Shown in pieces: positions 47,479-59,779 of a stretch of DNA of 64,000 nt (position 1 is the first letter of the stretch; each line of letters starts with the position of its first letter). Location: positions 215,831,773 through 215,895,772 of the forward strand of contig JAHLJT010000631.1 in NCBI GenBank assembly GCA_031308135.1, in the 5' to 3' direction. Under the pieces are notes generated by a model. The model worked only from the letters and a program-made list of their open reading frames with translations. It ran no database searches and was not told where the DNA came from. Origin of the DNA: Acheta domesticus. Lineage: Eukaryota > Arthropoda > Insecta > Orthoptera > Gryllidae. The position numbers were made by a program, and so were the translations under genes.

Positions 47479-47785
47479 ACTTACGAGGGTACACACATCT
47501 ATTAGGGATTAAAAAATGCATTTGTAGACTTGTAAAAGTGGTTCTTTCAGGGCATGCATTGCTTGCTAAATGTTCAATTTTTAGCAGAGAAGGCGATATT
47601 CCGACTCTCATTGTCAGGTAAATCTATGAATGTAACTAAGATAACAAAATACCCTCGTCAGATCGCCTCCGCTACTATGTATTATAATGTATTATAAAGT
47701 GATTGATGTACTTGAATTAAAATAAAAGGAAAGATTGTAAGACTGTATAAAATGTATTCTTTGTTATACTAAACAGTTATGTTCT

Positions 47786-48062
47786 CATGTATTTGGCATT
47801 TTGGATCGACTGTCAGACTTCGCCGGCTAGCTGTATCCCCCATACCTGGGTCTAGTTAATTCCCACGCTTGGGGGGGGGTTAGAGAGACTTGTGGCGAAT
47901 ATGACGTTTTCCCTTTACTGGATCTAGTAAACTCTGGCTGCCTGAGCTTTCCTTTGACACACAACTACAGAAACTGAGACAATTTTTCTACAGGGAATCG
48001 AACCCGAGATCACACAGAAGAAACTAGTACGCTACTCAAAAGCCATCCTTGAGGACGGCACT
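47786..48062 (-). repeat. SINE family B, copy 1
   Basis: On the - strand the head carries an A-box-like 'aaggatggcttttgagtag' and a perfect B box (GGGTTCGATTCCC, about 48,000-48,012). The body is shared with the next two copies: complements of 'cccccatacctgggtctagt', 'tcccacgcttggggg' and 'ctgcctgagctttcc'. Confidence 0.8.
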
Positions 48063-48749
48063 TATGTTCTCGTAAAGGAATAATCTCTAAGTAGATGGAC
48101 GAAAAGACATTCTTTACAAGAGCGTTCGTTAAAAAAATAAGTATTCGTCGTCCGTTAAGAACAGCTGAAACAAATGAGTTGTAACTAATGATTACGTATG
48201 AGCTGAGCACACATGTTCACAGAATATGTTTTCTTCTTTCTAAGAGTTTTTTCTTATAAAAAGGTGATATTTAAACACTTGTCTCTCGCTCTGCTTTACA
48301 AATTTAAGTCGCGTAATTATTTATCTTTTATCGGCCTAATGTGTAATCGCTATTACAAATACTAAATACAAAAAATCCTAGTTCATTTATTACCATGTTT
48401 CTGAAAGTATCTGGGTGAGATTTAAATTTTCGAATTGCAAAGGAAAACCTTTACTTTACACATGAGAAGTTCATTAAGTTTCCTTTTGCCACGTTCCTTT
48501 TAAACCCGATTTTTTCCATACGTACATTTACAAATTCAGAGTTTTCAGTGATAACGTCTGAACCACAGTAAGGGGTTGTTTCTACTTTCAGGAAATATTA
48601 TAAGGATCAATATCTACAACCGAATAAAACCTTATTGGTTTCTTATTTATGATTTTACTAATGAATTTAATGAATAGATCAGAAATTAAGTTATGAATTC
48701 CAATACATATTTAGTATAAAATAGATTTTTCATTTGCAGATTATGTTAC

Positions 48750-49020
48750 GATGTATGTATGAATGTATGTATGTGGCATATGTATGTACATATATATGTG
48801 GCATTTTGGGTCGATTATCTGGCTTTACCGGCTAGTTAACTGCGTCCCCCATACCTGTGTCTAGTTTAAATCCCACGCTTGGGGAGAGGAGTAAGAAAGA
48901 CATGTCGCGGACATAACGTATTCTCTTCACCGTGACTAGCGACCTTCGCCTGTCTCAGCTTTTCTTCGTCCTACAGCTACAGACAATTTTACACTGCAAA
49001 GACGTAGAAACAAATAGAAG
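48750..49020 (-). repeat. SINE family B, copy 2
   Basis: The body matches copy 1 ('cccccatacctgtgtctagt', 'cccacgcttgggga', 'ctgtctcagcttttc'). The left end carries a GTAT/ATGT tetranucleotide tract, which is the 3' tail of the - strand element. The tRNA-like head is missing or too decayed to read. Confidence 0.75.
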
Positions 49021-49024
49021 TTTT

Positions 49025-52000
49025 TTGTAGAAAATTACTGTGTTTTACTGAGTGTATTACTGAAATATTAGGGAGTTAGTGGCCTGAGTGTATCTTACTT
49101 CCTCGTTAGTTCGCATTTTGTGTTACCAGGCTAGCCACCTGTCCACTGCACTAGCGTTGCGACAAGAGCCTAGCAAAATTAAGAGGAGGTCTTGAATTAC
49201 ATCCTACCCTAATTTTAACTCATAGTGCCGCAATTATTTTTGTTTCTCGTCGCACCCGCTCGTTGTCGCCCCGCTATTGCACGTAGGGACATTGAGCTAT
49301 TTTAAAATATCGATTTGCACATTTTTGCCGAATTTTTATGTTGCTGAATTATACCGCTAGAGTGCTCCAGTTGGCATTTGAAAATTATTAATGAATTATT
49401 CTGAGATTATTGTTGTACTGTTAAGAGCTTAATCATTCGAGTAAGACCTTAGTTTGACACTAATTACCTTTGGAATTGGCCCAGCCACCAGTTACACATT
49501 GCTTCAACATTTAGAAGTAAGGGTACCAAAACTAAAAGAAGAATGTCTAGAAGTACACCATGACCAAACCCACGAAGAGATGTAACACAAGATATTTTAA
49601 TTTTTAATCATATTATTAGTGAATTGCCGAGTGCATTATTGCGATATCCTAAGTTTGAGTAACGATGGCGAATTTTCGACAAGCAAAATATTGTATCGAC
49701 AAAATCACTGCCTAAATGACAAATCCAGAAGCTGGCTGCCCTTCAGGGTCGTATCCATGACTTACTCCGGTCAATTTCAGGCTGATTCTACCAGTGGATC
49801 TCAACGAAGGGGTACGGATCTTTCGAATGTCAAGCAAATATCAGGACTGAGTCCATACTATAAAATAGTACCACCAGAGAGATTTGTAGGGCGAAAGAGG
49901 GGAAGAGATGATGTGATCATGTGAATACTGATAAGAGATGTCTCATGACCATTATTCTTCATTGCTGTAGGAAGCTCAGACTTTCTCCCTGTTGGCTTCC
50001 AGAGAGGTGTGGCACTTAGAAATATTGCAAGGGAATATGTCACAGTTTCTGAGTACTGGAGATATTAGGATAGCATATTGTATTTGAGCTTGTTACATAA
50101 GACGCCATATTGTTCTGTCTAACAATGTTTTACTAGGTAACTTAAAGTAGACACATTGTACTTTTAATCGAACTGTCATTCTCATTTAAACTTTACCAAG
50201 TCACCAGTATTATCTGTTCCAGTTAAGACGTATCCTTCCTTCGTGCCGCCTCTGGCGTGACACCGACTGTTGCCACTTTTTCTTAGAAAAGAGAATGTGC
50301 TCGGCTCTAGACCATTCCCTTACTTTACTGCTGCACGTTCATAGCTTACCTAACTGTAACCCAGGTGCACATTCATTACATTGCCCGGAAGTCCCTGATA
50401 TTCGATTTCAAGGCACGACTCATTCATGGAAGATATGTACTATCACCACTAAAACATCCGAACTGTTTGCGGTATCAGACATCTAAAAAATTGTTAAACA
50501 CCATTTTTAAACAACATTTGACAGGGAAAACTCTTATCCTTTTTTATTTCCTATCTTTTAAATTTATTTGTGTTTTTTGGAAGGAAGGTACAACAATTAA
50601 AGATCACCAACAGACCCTTGTTATGAACATTCACCGTTAACGCATTTCAACGTTCTAACATGATTAAAATGCAATCATTCGTAATTGCTATTTTGAAATG
50701 CATGCAAATAAATAATTTTTACTCTTACAATGATATTTCATATTTATGACAAACACTTTTAACTCCATCGTTTGTTCGTTTAATCTAGTTCTAGTTCTGA
50801 TGAGCTTAAGTGATCTTTGTAGTCATGCTAACTTTGAATTTAGCTTTTTCTCACAATCTGGTTGTCAATTAGTTTCACCCGTTTGATACTTTAACACGTG
50901 TACTCCTTTTCTTTTATTTACTAGGAAGTTTATTACGAAGATTATACATTTAGAAAGTGCTTAGTGGTTAGACTGAAATGCCTAGATTTTCTATTTAGGC
51001 AACCTCAAGAGAAATAACATATGAAGGTCGTAAACATTTGCTCTCTGTACTTCAAGTCACATGTGCAGGCTGCTCTTAGGCAGCTTTTTACCTGGGGAGT
51101 TACAAGCGTTGGCATAGAGATGGCAATTTCCATGTTACGAAACCTCCGTGTACCTGAAACCACACACTCTTTCGGACGCCGTTCTCTTGCGAATAGCCAC
51201 ATACGAGTGACAAGAGAATCTCTAAATACGACAATTTTGTTCGGGTAATTTGAAAACATATCTCTAGGAAGATCGGATTCATTCAGATGCGAATTGTTGA
51301 CATCGCCGAAGAAGGCCGCTGGCACAAAACACTGAGCAAGAAAGAAGGATTATGTTATGATGCAATATTTAAGCATCGTAATTGGCTCTCAACAAGCGGG
51401 TTGTGCCTTGAATTATACGTTCTGAACTGAAGGAGCCGTATCTCGAACAAGAGAAACCACGAGCCTAATCGTGACTTGCATGCTCAAAAGAGAAGGGGCA
51501 GCTCTCTTCAATAACAAGGACGAAGGCAGGTGTCAAAACAAAATGAGGACTTCTGCACATTGGATGATCACTGGAAATTCATATAATCGTGTGTACGAAC
51601 GAGGAAGTTTGACGCATTCTGCGACCTGAGGTCTGGGCTAGAACGATTAAAATAGCTGTGTATAGAACTATCATTTTCGGTTTTTTACTTTCCCTTTTCT
51701 TTTTCTGCGTTGCTATCGAAATGTGGGAACTAAAAACAAAAAGTTTGAAATTGGATTTAGTATATATCAAATTGTATGGCACACGTTTCTGCTTTTAATT
51801 ATCAATATTATTATTGTACATGCTCACGTTATCAATTAAAATGAAGAGTGTGTTTCGTTGTTGTGTTATCATAATGTAATGTCTAGTCAAGTTATGTTCT
51901 TGTATTTCCTCGTTTTCTGAATTAAACTATGTATTACTTGGGTTATTTCTCTTATCTTAGACTTTACAGTTCCCAAATTATTTTCGATTTATCAGTACCT

Positions 52001-52140
52001 CCGCACTGTAATAAAAAAACACTGATTAAGTACGAATAAATCAATTCTTTTGTTCACAGTCATTAAGTGCCCTGCCCTGCATGCCATTAGCTGTAGCTCA
52101 TAACGTCTATCAATAGTCCGTGTGCTTCACGTTTCCGGCT
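49025..52140. other. Non-coding stretch, nothing recognised
   Basis: AT-rich upstream flank of the SLC46-like gene. ORFs at 49,619-49,924 (+) and 51,005-51,325 (-), each about 100 codons, carry no motif known to me. Confidence 0.55.
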
Positions 52141-52474
52141 TATCACCGCGCGACACAATTGTTTGGAAAATAATAGCCCGAGCTGGCGCGGCGCGCCGGC
52201 GAGCACGTCGCCATGTTGACATCACGTGCCCTCGAGAGCAACATTAGCTCACACACCACGCGCGCTCGGAGACATCGCGACGCTCTCAGTCGCGGCTCGC
52301 GTTTCTCCTGAAGCAGCCCATTGGTTCCTTCCTGGCCATTGCCAAAGGCGCCGTGTGAGCTCGAGGTTTCGGGGCTCCCGCGCGCTCAGCTGCCGCCGCC
52401 GCCGCCGCCACCGCCGCCGCCGCCGTCGCCGTCGCCGTCGCCGTCGCCAGCTGTCAGTGTTGTGCCGGTGAGCC
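52141..52474 (+). promoter_or_regulatory. GC-rich promoter/5' UTR region of the SLC46-like gene with CCG repeat
   Basis: G+C and CpG rise sharply here and the island continues into the coding exon. A (CCG/CCGTCG)n tract at about 52,390-52,450 lies just upstream of the start. An in-frame TGA sits two codons before the ATG (TGA GCC ATG), so the reading frame cannot begin earlier in this exon. The exact transcription start is not visible. Confidence 0.65.
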
Positions 52475-53447
52475 ATGGAGAAAGAAGGAGCCGCCGACGC
52501 CGTCGCCGTGGCCGGTGCGGGCGCCGGCTCCGACGCCGACGCCGCCCGCGGAAAGGACCTTTCCGAGAAGGAATGGAAGGACATGAGCCTCCTCAGCAAG
52601 GCCAAGTTCATGCTGAAGAACACCACCGTGGAGCCCATCGGCGCCTTCTACTTCATGCCGAGCATCCTGGCGAGTCTGGCCACGCAGAACCTCAACCTGG
52701 AAAAGGCCTGCGCCGTCAACCTCAAGTACGACACACAGATTTGCAAAGCGCTGTCCGCCAGGCAAACGGAACACTTCAAAGAGGAGGAGGTGCGGGTGCA
52801 GCAGCTCGTGGCCAGCATGGTGGCCTGGAAGAACGTGGTGCAGTCGGCGATCCCTTCCATGATGATTCTGTTCCTGGGGGCGTGGTCGGACCGGCACCGC
52901 CGGCGTAAGCCCTTCATCCTGCTGCCGATCCTGGGCGAGCTGATGACCTGCGTGGGCCTGCTGTTCTGCACGTACTTCTTCTACGAGTTGCCCATGGAGG
53001 TGGCGGGCCTGGTGGAAGGGCTGTTCCCTGCCATAACGGGCGGCTGGTGCACCATGTTCATGGCCGTCTACAGTTACATCGGCGACATTACGTCAGTGGG
53101 CATGCGCACCGTGCGCATCGGCTTCGTGAGCGTGTTCGTGCACGTGGGCATCCCGGTGGGCATGGCGCTGAGCGGCTTCCTGTACAAGCACGTGGGCTTC
53201 TACGGCGTGTTCTCCACCTCGGCCACGCTCTACGTGCTCATCTTCGCCTACATCTACTTTCGCATCCGCGAGGAGGGCGCGCGCCCCGCGCCGCGCTCCG
53301 ACAAGTGCTGCGCCACCGCCAGGGACCTCCTCGACGTCAAGCACGTGCGCGACACGTTCCGCGCGCTGCATCGCTACCGGGGCAAGCTCAAGCTGCAGCT
53401 GGTGTTGGTGATGGTGTGCGGCATGCTGGTGGTGGGGCCCATTCACG
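52475..53447 (+). CDS. SLC46-type major facilitator transporter, first coding exon (3' partial)
   Basis: Encodes 324 residues plus one base, then a GTGAGT donor at 53,448. The start context is GAGCCATGG. A low-complexity Ala/Gly/Asp N-terminus (1-28) precedes the family opening (VEPIGAFYFMPSILA, residues 52-66), LEKACAVNL (75-83) with its conserved cysteine, and the MFS signature between helices 2 and 3 (GAWSDRHRRRKPF, 135-147). VYSYIGDIT (198-206) and helices up to about residue 262 follow, then a cytoplasmic loop and the start of the C-terminal half. SLC46 members are plasma-membrane or lysosomal carriers of folates, peptidoglycan fragments and other small solutes; the substrate cannot be told here. 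The C-terminal half must be on later exons, none of which I can find before 64,000. Confidence 0.9.
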
Positions 53448-53674
53448 GTGAGTCAGTGGTCGAGAGGCGTCTCGTTACTCGCGGTTGGTTCTCGGTACTA
53501 GTAGGGAAATCTCGTGTTACTTCAATCAGTGTTCCATTACTTCGATATCCAATTTCGATTGAAACTTTTGAACTTCGATCAAGTATCAAACATCGGATAA
53601 CTTTTCAATGCGTTTAAATACAACAAGAAAATCATTTGGAGAGTTTATTATTATCTTTGGAAAGCTGTCTGTGT

Positions 53675-53945
53675 ATTCATTAACCAAACGGATACATTAT
53701 GCTTCAAAAAATGTTAAGACATCTTTCCTTATCAATGATTATTTGTTAAACAATCAGATTGTAACTCATTTCACAATTTGCGATGTTTCGGGCGTTTTGA
53801 GAAGAACCTTTTCCGAAACGTTGCAAATTGTGTAATAAGTGACAATCTGATTGTTTAACAATTAATCAGTGATAAGAAAAAATGTTTAGTGGTCTTCAAA
53901 ATTTTTGAAGCATAATGTATCCGTGTGGTTATTGGAGAGTTTGTG
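53675..53945. repeat. Inverted-repeat module, about 120 bp per arm
   Basis: The left arm (about 53,675-53,791) and right arm (about 53,813-53,945) are complementary over nearly their whole length with scattered mismatches, for example 'gttaaacaatcagattgt' against 'acaatctgattgtttaac'. The loop is about 21 bases. Each arm begins at the loop with CCGAAAC(A/G)T(C/T)GCAAATTGT. It lies in the intron right after the SLC46-like exon. Confidence 0.85.
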
Positions 53946-54604
53946 TATATGGTACATAATCCATCGAAACTACTGACCATTACATTCTTCACGTTTCTCT
54001 TATCCTGATCATGCTAAGTAAATATTTTGAAACTTGAACAAGCAAATGAGGCATTTTAACGAGATAAGAGAAGGGTAAACGAACTATACAAATAATATAT
54101 TGAATGGAACAATTTACCCAGAAATTGAAGTTTTCTGTCGAGCAAAGTAACCAGAGGCGCTGTGATTAAGAGAATAAATTCTTGGAAACAAAATGCTCAT
54201 TTGTCGGAGTGTTACAGAATCAAGAAATCCGGATGTCTGCGCTCATCTTTTTTGAGATAATTGCGAATGTTTGGAGGACAATAAGCATTACGAAAACACA
54301 AGAAGTTCATGGGAACAAAGACAACGCAAACCGGATGTCATGGACGTGAGTGTATGTGTATATAAGAACAAATTTGTCTAGGAATGAAAATTAACAGCTT
54401 CCCTTCAAATATCACTACCAGAACTATGGCAATAATTAGTCTTGAAGTACTACAAGATCAACTCTCAGGGAAAGTGAAATTAACTTCGTCGTGTCATTTC
54501 GTATTGGGAACCAACCATACAATTAGATTTGAGGAGATTTGCAAAATGTTTCTACTTAATTCATGAAATAGGGATTGAATTCATTTTACATCTTTTCAGT
54601 ATAT

Positions 54605-54932
54605 GGTGTGCATGTATGTATTTGTCATTGAGGGTCAGATTAACCCGGCATTTGCCAGCTAGCAGGCAAAGGCTGAGTTCCCAGGCCTGGGCTAAGTTTT
54701 AATTTATTATCCACACCTGATGGTAAGGGAGACATTTGGTGATCATAACGTATTTCCATCACTGAAAACTAGTTTTCTATTTGGAGTGCTTAAGCTTTCT
54801 TTCATCTCACAGCTACGGGAACAGAGACAAAATTAGAAAGCTACAGCTTAATTTTTGCCCCGGCCGGGATTCGAACCCGAGACCGCCTCACAGAGGGCTA
54901 GCACGTATCCATGAGCCACCCGAGGGACTATG
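54605..54932 (-). repeat. SINE family B, copy 3 with clear tRNA-like head
   Basis: On the - strand the head reads from about 54,931. It has an A-box-like 'gggtggctcatggat' and a perfect B box (GGGTTCGAATCCC, about 54,866-54,878), then the family body and a left-end 'gtgcatgtatgtatt' tail. Head and flanks do not pair as an acceptor stem. Confidence 0.85.
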
Positions 54933-55049
54933 AATATTGTAATTAACTAGCGCTTCAACAATGTTCACTTATTATTTTATCTTCTAAGGGTGATGAGGAA
55001 TATTGAATGAGTCTGTTCTTACATCAACTATGGAACTCTGGCGATGCGC

Positions 55050-55390
55050 CGGTCACTGAACGCACATCGGATACTCATCAACTTGCATGCGCGCTAAAGG
55101 AAGACGGAGCGACGGGCGCCGCTGCCAAGATGCGCAGAAAAACATGTCACCCGTTCTTTTGTAAGCGGCTCCGCGGGGGAAAGGCTGCGTGTGGCGGCGG
55201 GCGGCGGGCGGCGGCGGCGGCGCCTCCCCGTGAATGCCTCCGCCAGGACCGGGTCTCGCCTGTCGCGAGTAACGGCGTGCCAACGACCGATAATCTCGGG
55301 CCGTTAAGAGCCGGTCCGACCTGCACACGCTGGCAGCCGAGGCGCCGCACGGCTGGCGGGCATTTCCCATTCATAAGGCAGGCGCAGCTG
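55050..55390. other. GC-rich, CpG-dense patch
   Basis: CpG-dense with a GGCGGCGGGCGG tract near 55,190-55,225. ORFs open on both strands and show no domain. It directly precedes a SINE A tail. Confidence 0.55.
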
Positions 55391-55399
55391 ACGGTTCGC

Positions 55400-55592
55400 T
55401 TTACATTCCTCCGGTAAACGTATTGGATCGTTAGGAACTGGAGGGGAAATCCCCAGGAAGCTGACGTGTCGGTCGGCGCCGGAACTCATCAACCTGAGGG
55501 AGTCAAACTTCGCCGCCTCCCGAAATAAACATTCACTACACTGGCGGGAGTAATGATCATTGACGTGCTAAGAACATAAATCAATCAACATT
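55400..55592 (+). repeat. SINE family A, 3' module only
   Basis: Contains 'gtcggcgccggaactcatca', 'actggcgggagtaatgatca' and the 'aaatcaatcaac' tail. Confidence 0.8.
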
Positions 55593-55594
55593 AG

Positions 55595-58500
55595 GTAAGC
55601 GTGACGTCTCCTACTCTTTCTTTCAACTATCGAGAGAAGTCGTAGTTCGTATCGTAGTTCAGTTACCCCAACGCACATTTCATTGTTTTTTCTTTTTGAT
55701 TATTTTCTAATTTGTTAACAATATATGTACTTTCTGTACTGTATCCTTCTTGTAGTTGTTTCTTGGTTAACTGAATAATCTTATTTGGAAAACGTAGCTT
55801 TTTTGTTTGAACTGTTACAACGGCTTGCATTTATATTTTGTAATCCTCTTAACATCGTGCTTTCATAATGTGTTTTGAAGTTATACAAATAGCAGGAGTT
55901 TGTAATCGTGTTGTTGTGTACCTAACGCCAAAGACCAAAGACTCCATTTATGGTAATTTACATTGCAACATTTATCGTTAAAATAATACTATATTGCATT
56001 TTTAGTGGGGTTACTTCGTTAACCACCATGGAATTGGAAGGACGCAATAAATCTGGCCATTTGGAGTGTTAAATAGTTTTGAAAATATTTCAATTAAGTT
56101 TTTATTTCTTAAAGTTACATTATGATATGAAAAGTGGTCTGTTCTCCTCCAACAGACCGTCTGGCGTCGAATGAACTCGCTTGCACTAATCTGTGGATCG
56201 GAAGGGATCTTACCGCGATAGGCGAACAGATGCAGATGCAGATTACGTGATTATTACTTGTAGGATTATTCTTTCTCTCTGATATAACTTTACATCACTT
56301 TCTTAAGCTCTGTTTACAATAACTGACAATTCAGTTTTTAATAGGAGAGACATTTTAAAACAAAATGTGATGTGCTCCCTGAACACTGACGTATTCTTTA
56401 CGGCAGGCATATTTACAAATCATTCTTTCTGGTTTGCATTTGGGTTCCATTTGCTAGCCCCAAATATTATAAGAAAATAGAACTCATCCACGAGGAACGA
56501 GAGTTCAGAAACAACATTAAACTAAATAAATAATAGTTAATAAAAGTAATAATAAACATCGATTTTGTCATCGAAGTGATGGACTGGTGCGAGATCCTTG
56601 CTGCTTCGACTGCGCTCCAGTAGAGAACGCACGAAGCCCTCGCCGCGGTTGGCGCAACGCATTCGAAAGATATTACGCAAGCAAAGACCAAGAAAGAGAA
56701 AGCTGCAGAAATAGACTTCGCATGGCAGGTATATAGAAATCCATACTCATCCAAACATCATATGTGGAGTAATCGTGAAAAGAAAATTGGCCCACCAATT
56801 GAGTGGAAAACACAATCTCTCTTTAAAATTCACGTGGGGTAAATTACAATTTGAGAAACAATAAATAACTCTACATTATTAACCAGACTAAATATTTCAA
56901 ATATAATACCAATGTTTCTTGTAACATATACTAGCCACATTGAGAGTATTACTTCGTAATACGTAATAGAATGACCATGAAAATGTTTCTCTGATTTACT
57001 AACAATTAACTCAAAGAAAAATTAATAGAATACGTCTTATTTTACACTTAAAGAATATAAAATTAGAAAAAACACGAGTAAGTACCTATTTCGGAGATTA
57101 AATAACAAAAAACTGCATCACTTAGGAAGTAATTTTGATATTCATCATTCTATTAAATTTCTAACATCTTTCAAATTCACACATCACATACAGGAAACAC
57201 AAATAGTATGTACACAATGGATAGCAGAAAAGATGGAATTCCCCAAATGGTCTCTAAAAGATGGAATTAATTCAGATTCAAAATCCTTACACTTCTACTC
57301 ATGTGAGCAAAGCCTTTTAAAATAGGAAATTTAATGGAAATTTTACTTTAGATTTTTTTCTGAAAGTAAGGTAAGTAAGTAAATAGATGCTTGGCACTAG
57401 TATAAATACATTTCAAATCACGACAGCTCTAACATTTGCCACGCATTACTTCAGTTTAATAAGGCTTTTAAACTGTCCGTACAGTACTGAAGAATGTACA
57501 ATTTATTAAAATACAAGATTTTTCGCGAGAAAATCAACAATATTACTGACCTAAACAATTAAAAGAACAAGCAATATTTCACAACTAAAATCATTCGTTG
57601 TGACTGTACATACAACTAACAATCACCTCTAAGAGAAAGGCAATACATCATTGATAACAAACAAATATTATTCACTAAGCAGGGAACTATAGGAATGATC
57701 TCCCCGACAGAATAAGAGATAGCGTTACTTTTAATGCAGCTATATATTTGTACTGTCCTCGCAATCCTCATTTCATCCTGATGATATGAATTACACAGTT
57801 TCAACACCAGACACCAACCTGTCAGCAGAATTCTTTCTGTATATTTGGTTGATCAGAAAATGTATCATTAATAAAGTGTAATGCAATGAGACATTATGAG
57901 AAGAAAAATCCTAGACGTAAATACCTGAAATAAAGCACAGTATCAACATATAACGAGAGGACTCGGTCGATGGATCTTATACTTACGCTTTGGTTACCAA
58001 TAATACAAAGGGAATAATTTTGAAATACCTCATTTATATTGAATGAAACGAGAATTTATATATCCACGTAACGACATGAAGTGTCGTACGTCTCTTTTTT
58101 ATTCTCTGAAATGTTTCATCAATCTCTTGCATGCATTATCATATTATTTACTTGACAATTAATTTTCCCTAATGATGGCCATCTACTAATTATTACAATT
58201 TTAAATTTTAATTATCGCTTTAACCAAATGTGTAATTACTCTTAGGGCTTCAACATCAAAATTTAACTGTTTTATGTCTTTCTCAAATTAGGGCTTTGCG
58301 GAAATACTTCCTTGTCCTTTGGGCGTCAGCACACTTGGCAGTTGAATCCCAATTCAGCTTCACATCACCCTATCTTCTCTTGGATTCCGGTGTCCGCTTC
58401 AATCCACATTCGGTTAATTAATTATTCTAAGAAAACTTCCTACGATCCCGATACTCCTGAATTTTAACTATGTAGTTCTTGCACCGAGTTCCAATCTCAA

Positions 58501-59775
58501 AATTAAACCTTAAAAATGACGATTACTGTTCGTACATCTTGATCCTATCACGCGCCAATCTCGAGAAACTATAACTTCCAAGTACACAGTCCGACATCCG
58601 ATCGCTATAAGATCCTGACACGAAGTGTTGTAAAAATTCTAAAAATGTTCTATCTTCGTTCTTCTTTTCAAAAGCCTCTTGTTTCTATTCTTGTCCCATA
58701 GTCCTTCTCGCGTAATCCCTATGTTATTGCTAATCCATCACTAAATGACTAATCTCTTCTTGTCAACAATGTTCCTATTTCTTTATGCTATATTTCGCGA
58801 TAATTTATCCATAAAACAATTTTCCCCATTCTCCAATTAAATATATATCATTTTCTCATATTTATACGTATTATTTTTCACGCCAAATTACGTACTGAAG
58901 TGCACGAAAATTGAGGGCTTTTCCGATGTACTTCATTATGATTCGTAATGGAATTTTCAATTACAGATTTCCGCCAAGCAAATTCAGACATCGTAATACT
59001 TGGTATTTTAATTTAAATTAAAATTTTTAACACGTGATTTGTTGGCTTCGCTCGACCTTGTCCAAGTGCATCACGGGACCTTTTGTCCTGCCACAAGGGA
59101 CGACCACTTCCCCACCCCTGACAGAACATTAATTGGTGTTTCGCTTTTCCGTATGTCGCAAGCAATTCCATTATTGCCTACCTGGGTTTCAGCCGTCTAC
59201 AAGAGATTAGTATTCTAGATCCTAATCATACCTCTCAACAATTTATCTTGAACTAATCCCAAACGCCGAAGAGTGGGTTGAAGAGCTTGATTGCTGCCGC
59301 AACTGATCCTATCCTAAATTTCTTCTTTTCCATAACCTTTCAATACAGGAAGTGACCGATGCGATATAATATAGCAAAAGCCATCGATCTAATTTTAAGA
59401 GAATATAACCCTAGAAATATATCTAGCAAATCGTGGCGCCATTAAGTAACATCAAACGGCTAGCATAACTGTAAAAGGTTTCTACAAAAATATTATCTTA
59501 CTATTTGCAAAAAACATTCTTGCAAATAATAATAATAAATATTATTATACAAAGTAATAATAATAATAATAATTAAGTTTGTTATTTTTACTTTGTATAT
59601 TCTCAGATTTGAGTATCACACAGATACAATTTCAAAGGATAGTTTTAAAATATTAAGTATATTTGTATATTAGGCATATTTGAAATCTACAAACCATATT
59701 AAGGTATTCTAACGCATTAAAATGAAACAAAATACATTTTCTACGTATAATAATACTATTTCAGTCGTTAAGTTT
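55595..59775. other. Non-coding stretch, nothing recognised
   Basis: AT-rich sequence, taken to be intronic to the SLC46-like gene if its other exons lie downstream. It has an AAT-type microsatellite near 59,526-59,573. A 95-codon - strand ORF (56,467-56,754) is hydrophobic but unrecognised. Confidence 0.55.
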
Positions 59776-59779
59776 CAAA

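Noticed and set aside
52321..52908. A 195-codon ORF overlapping the SLC46-like exon in another frame
   Set aside because: It is a GC-rich shadow frame full of Arg/Pro. The 52,475 frame carries the transporter motifs.
54860..54932. Possible tRNA gene on the minus strand
   Set aside because: The perfect B box belongs to a SINE B head; the body and tail are shared with two other copies and no acceptor stem forms.
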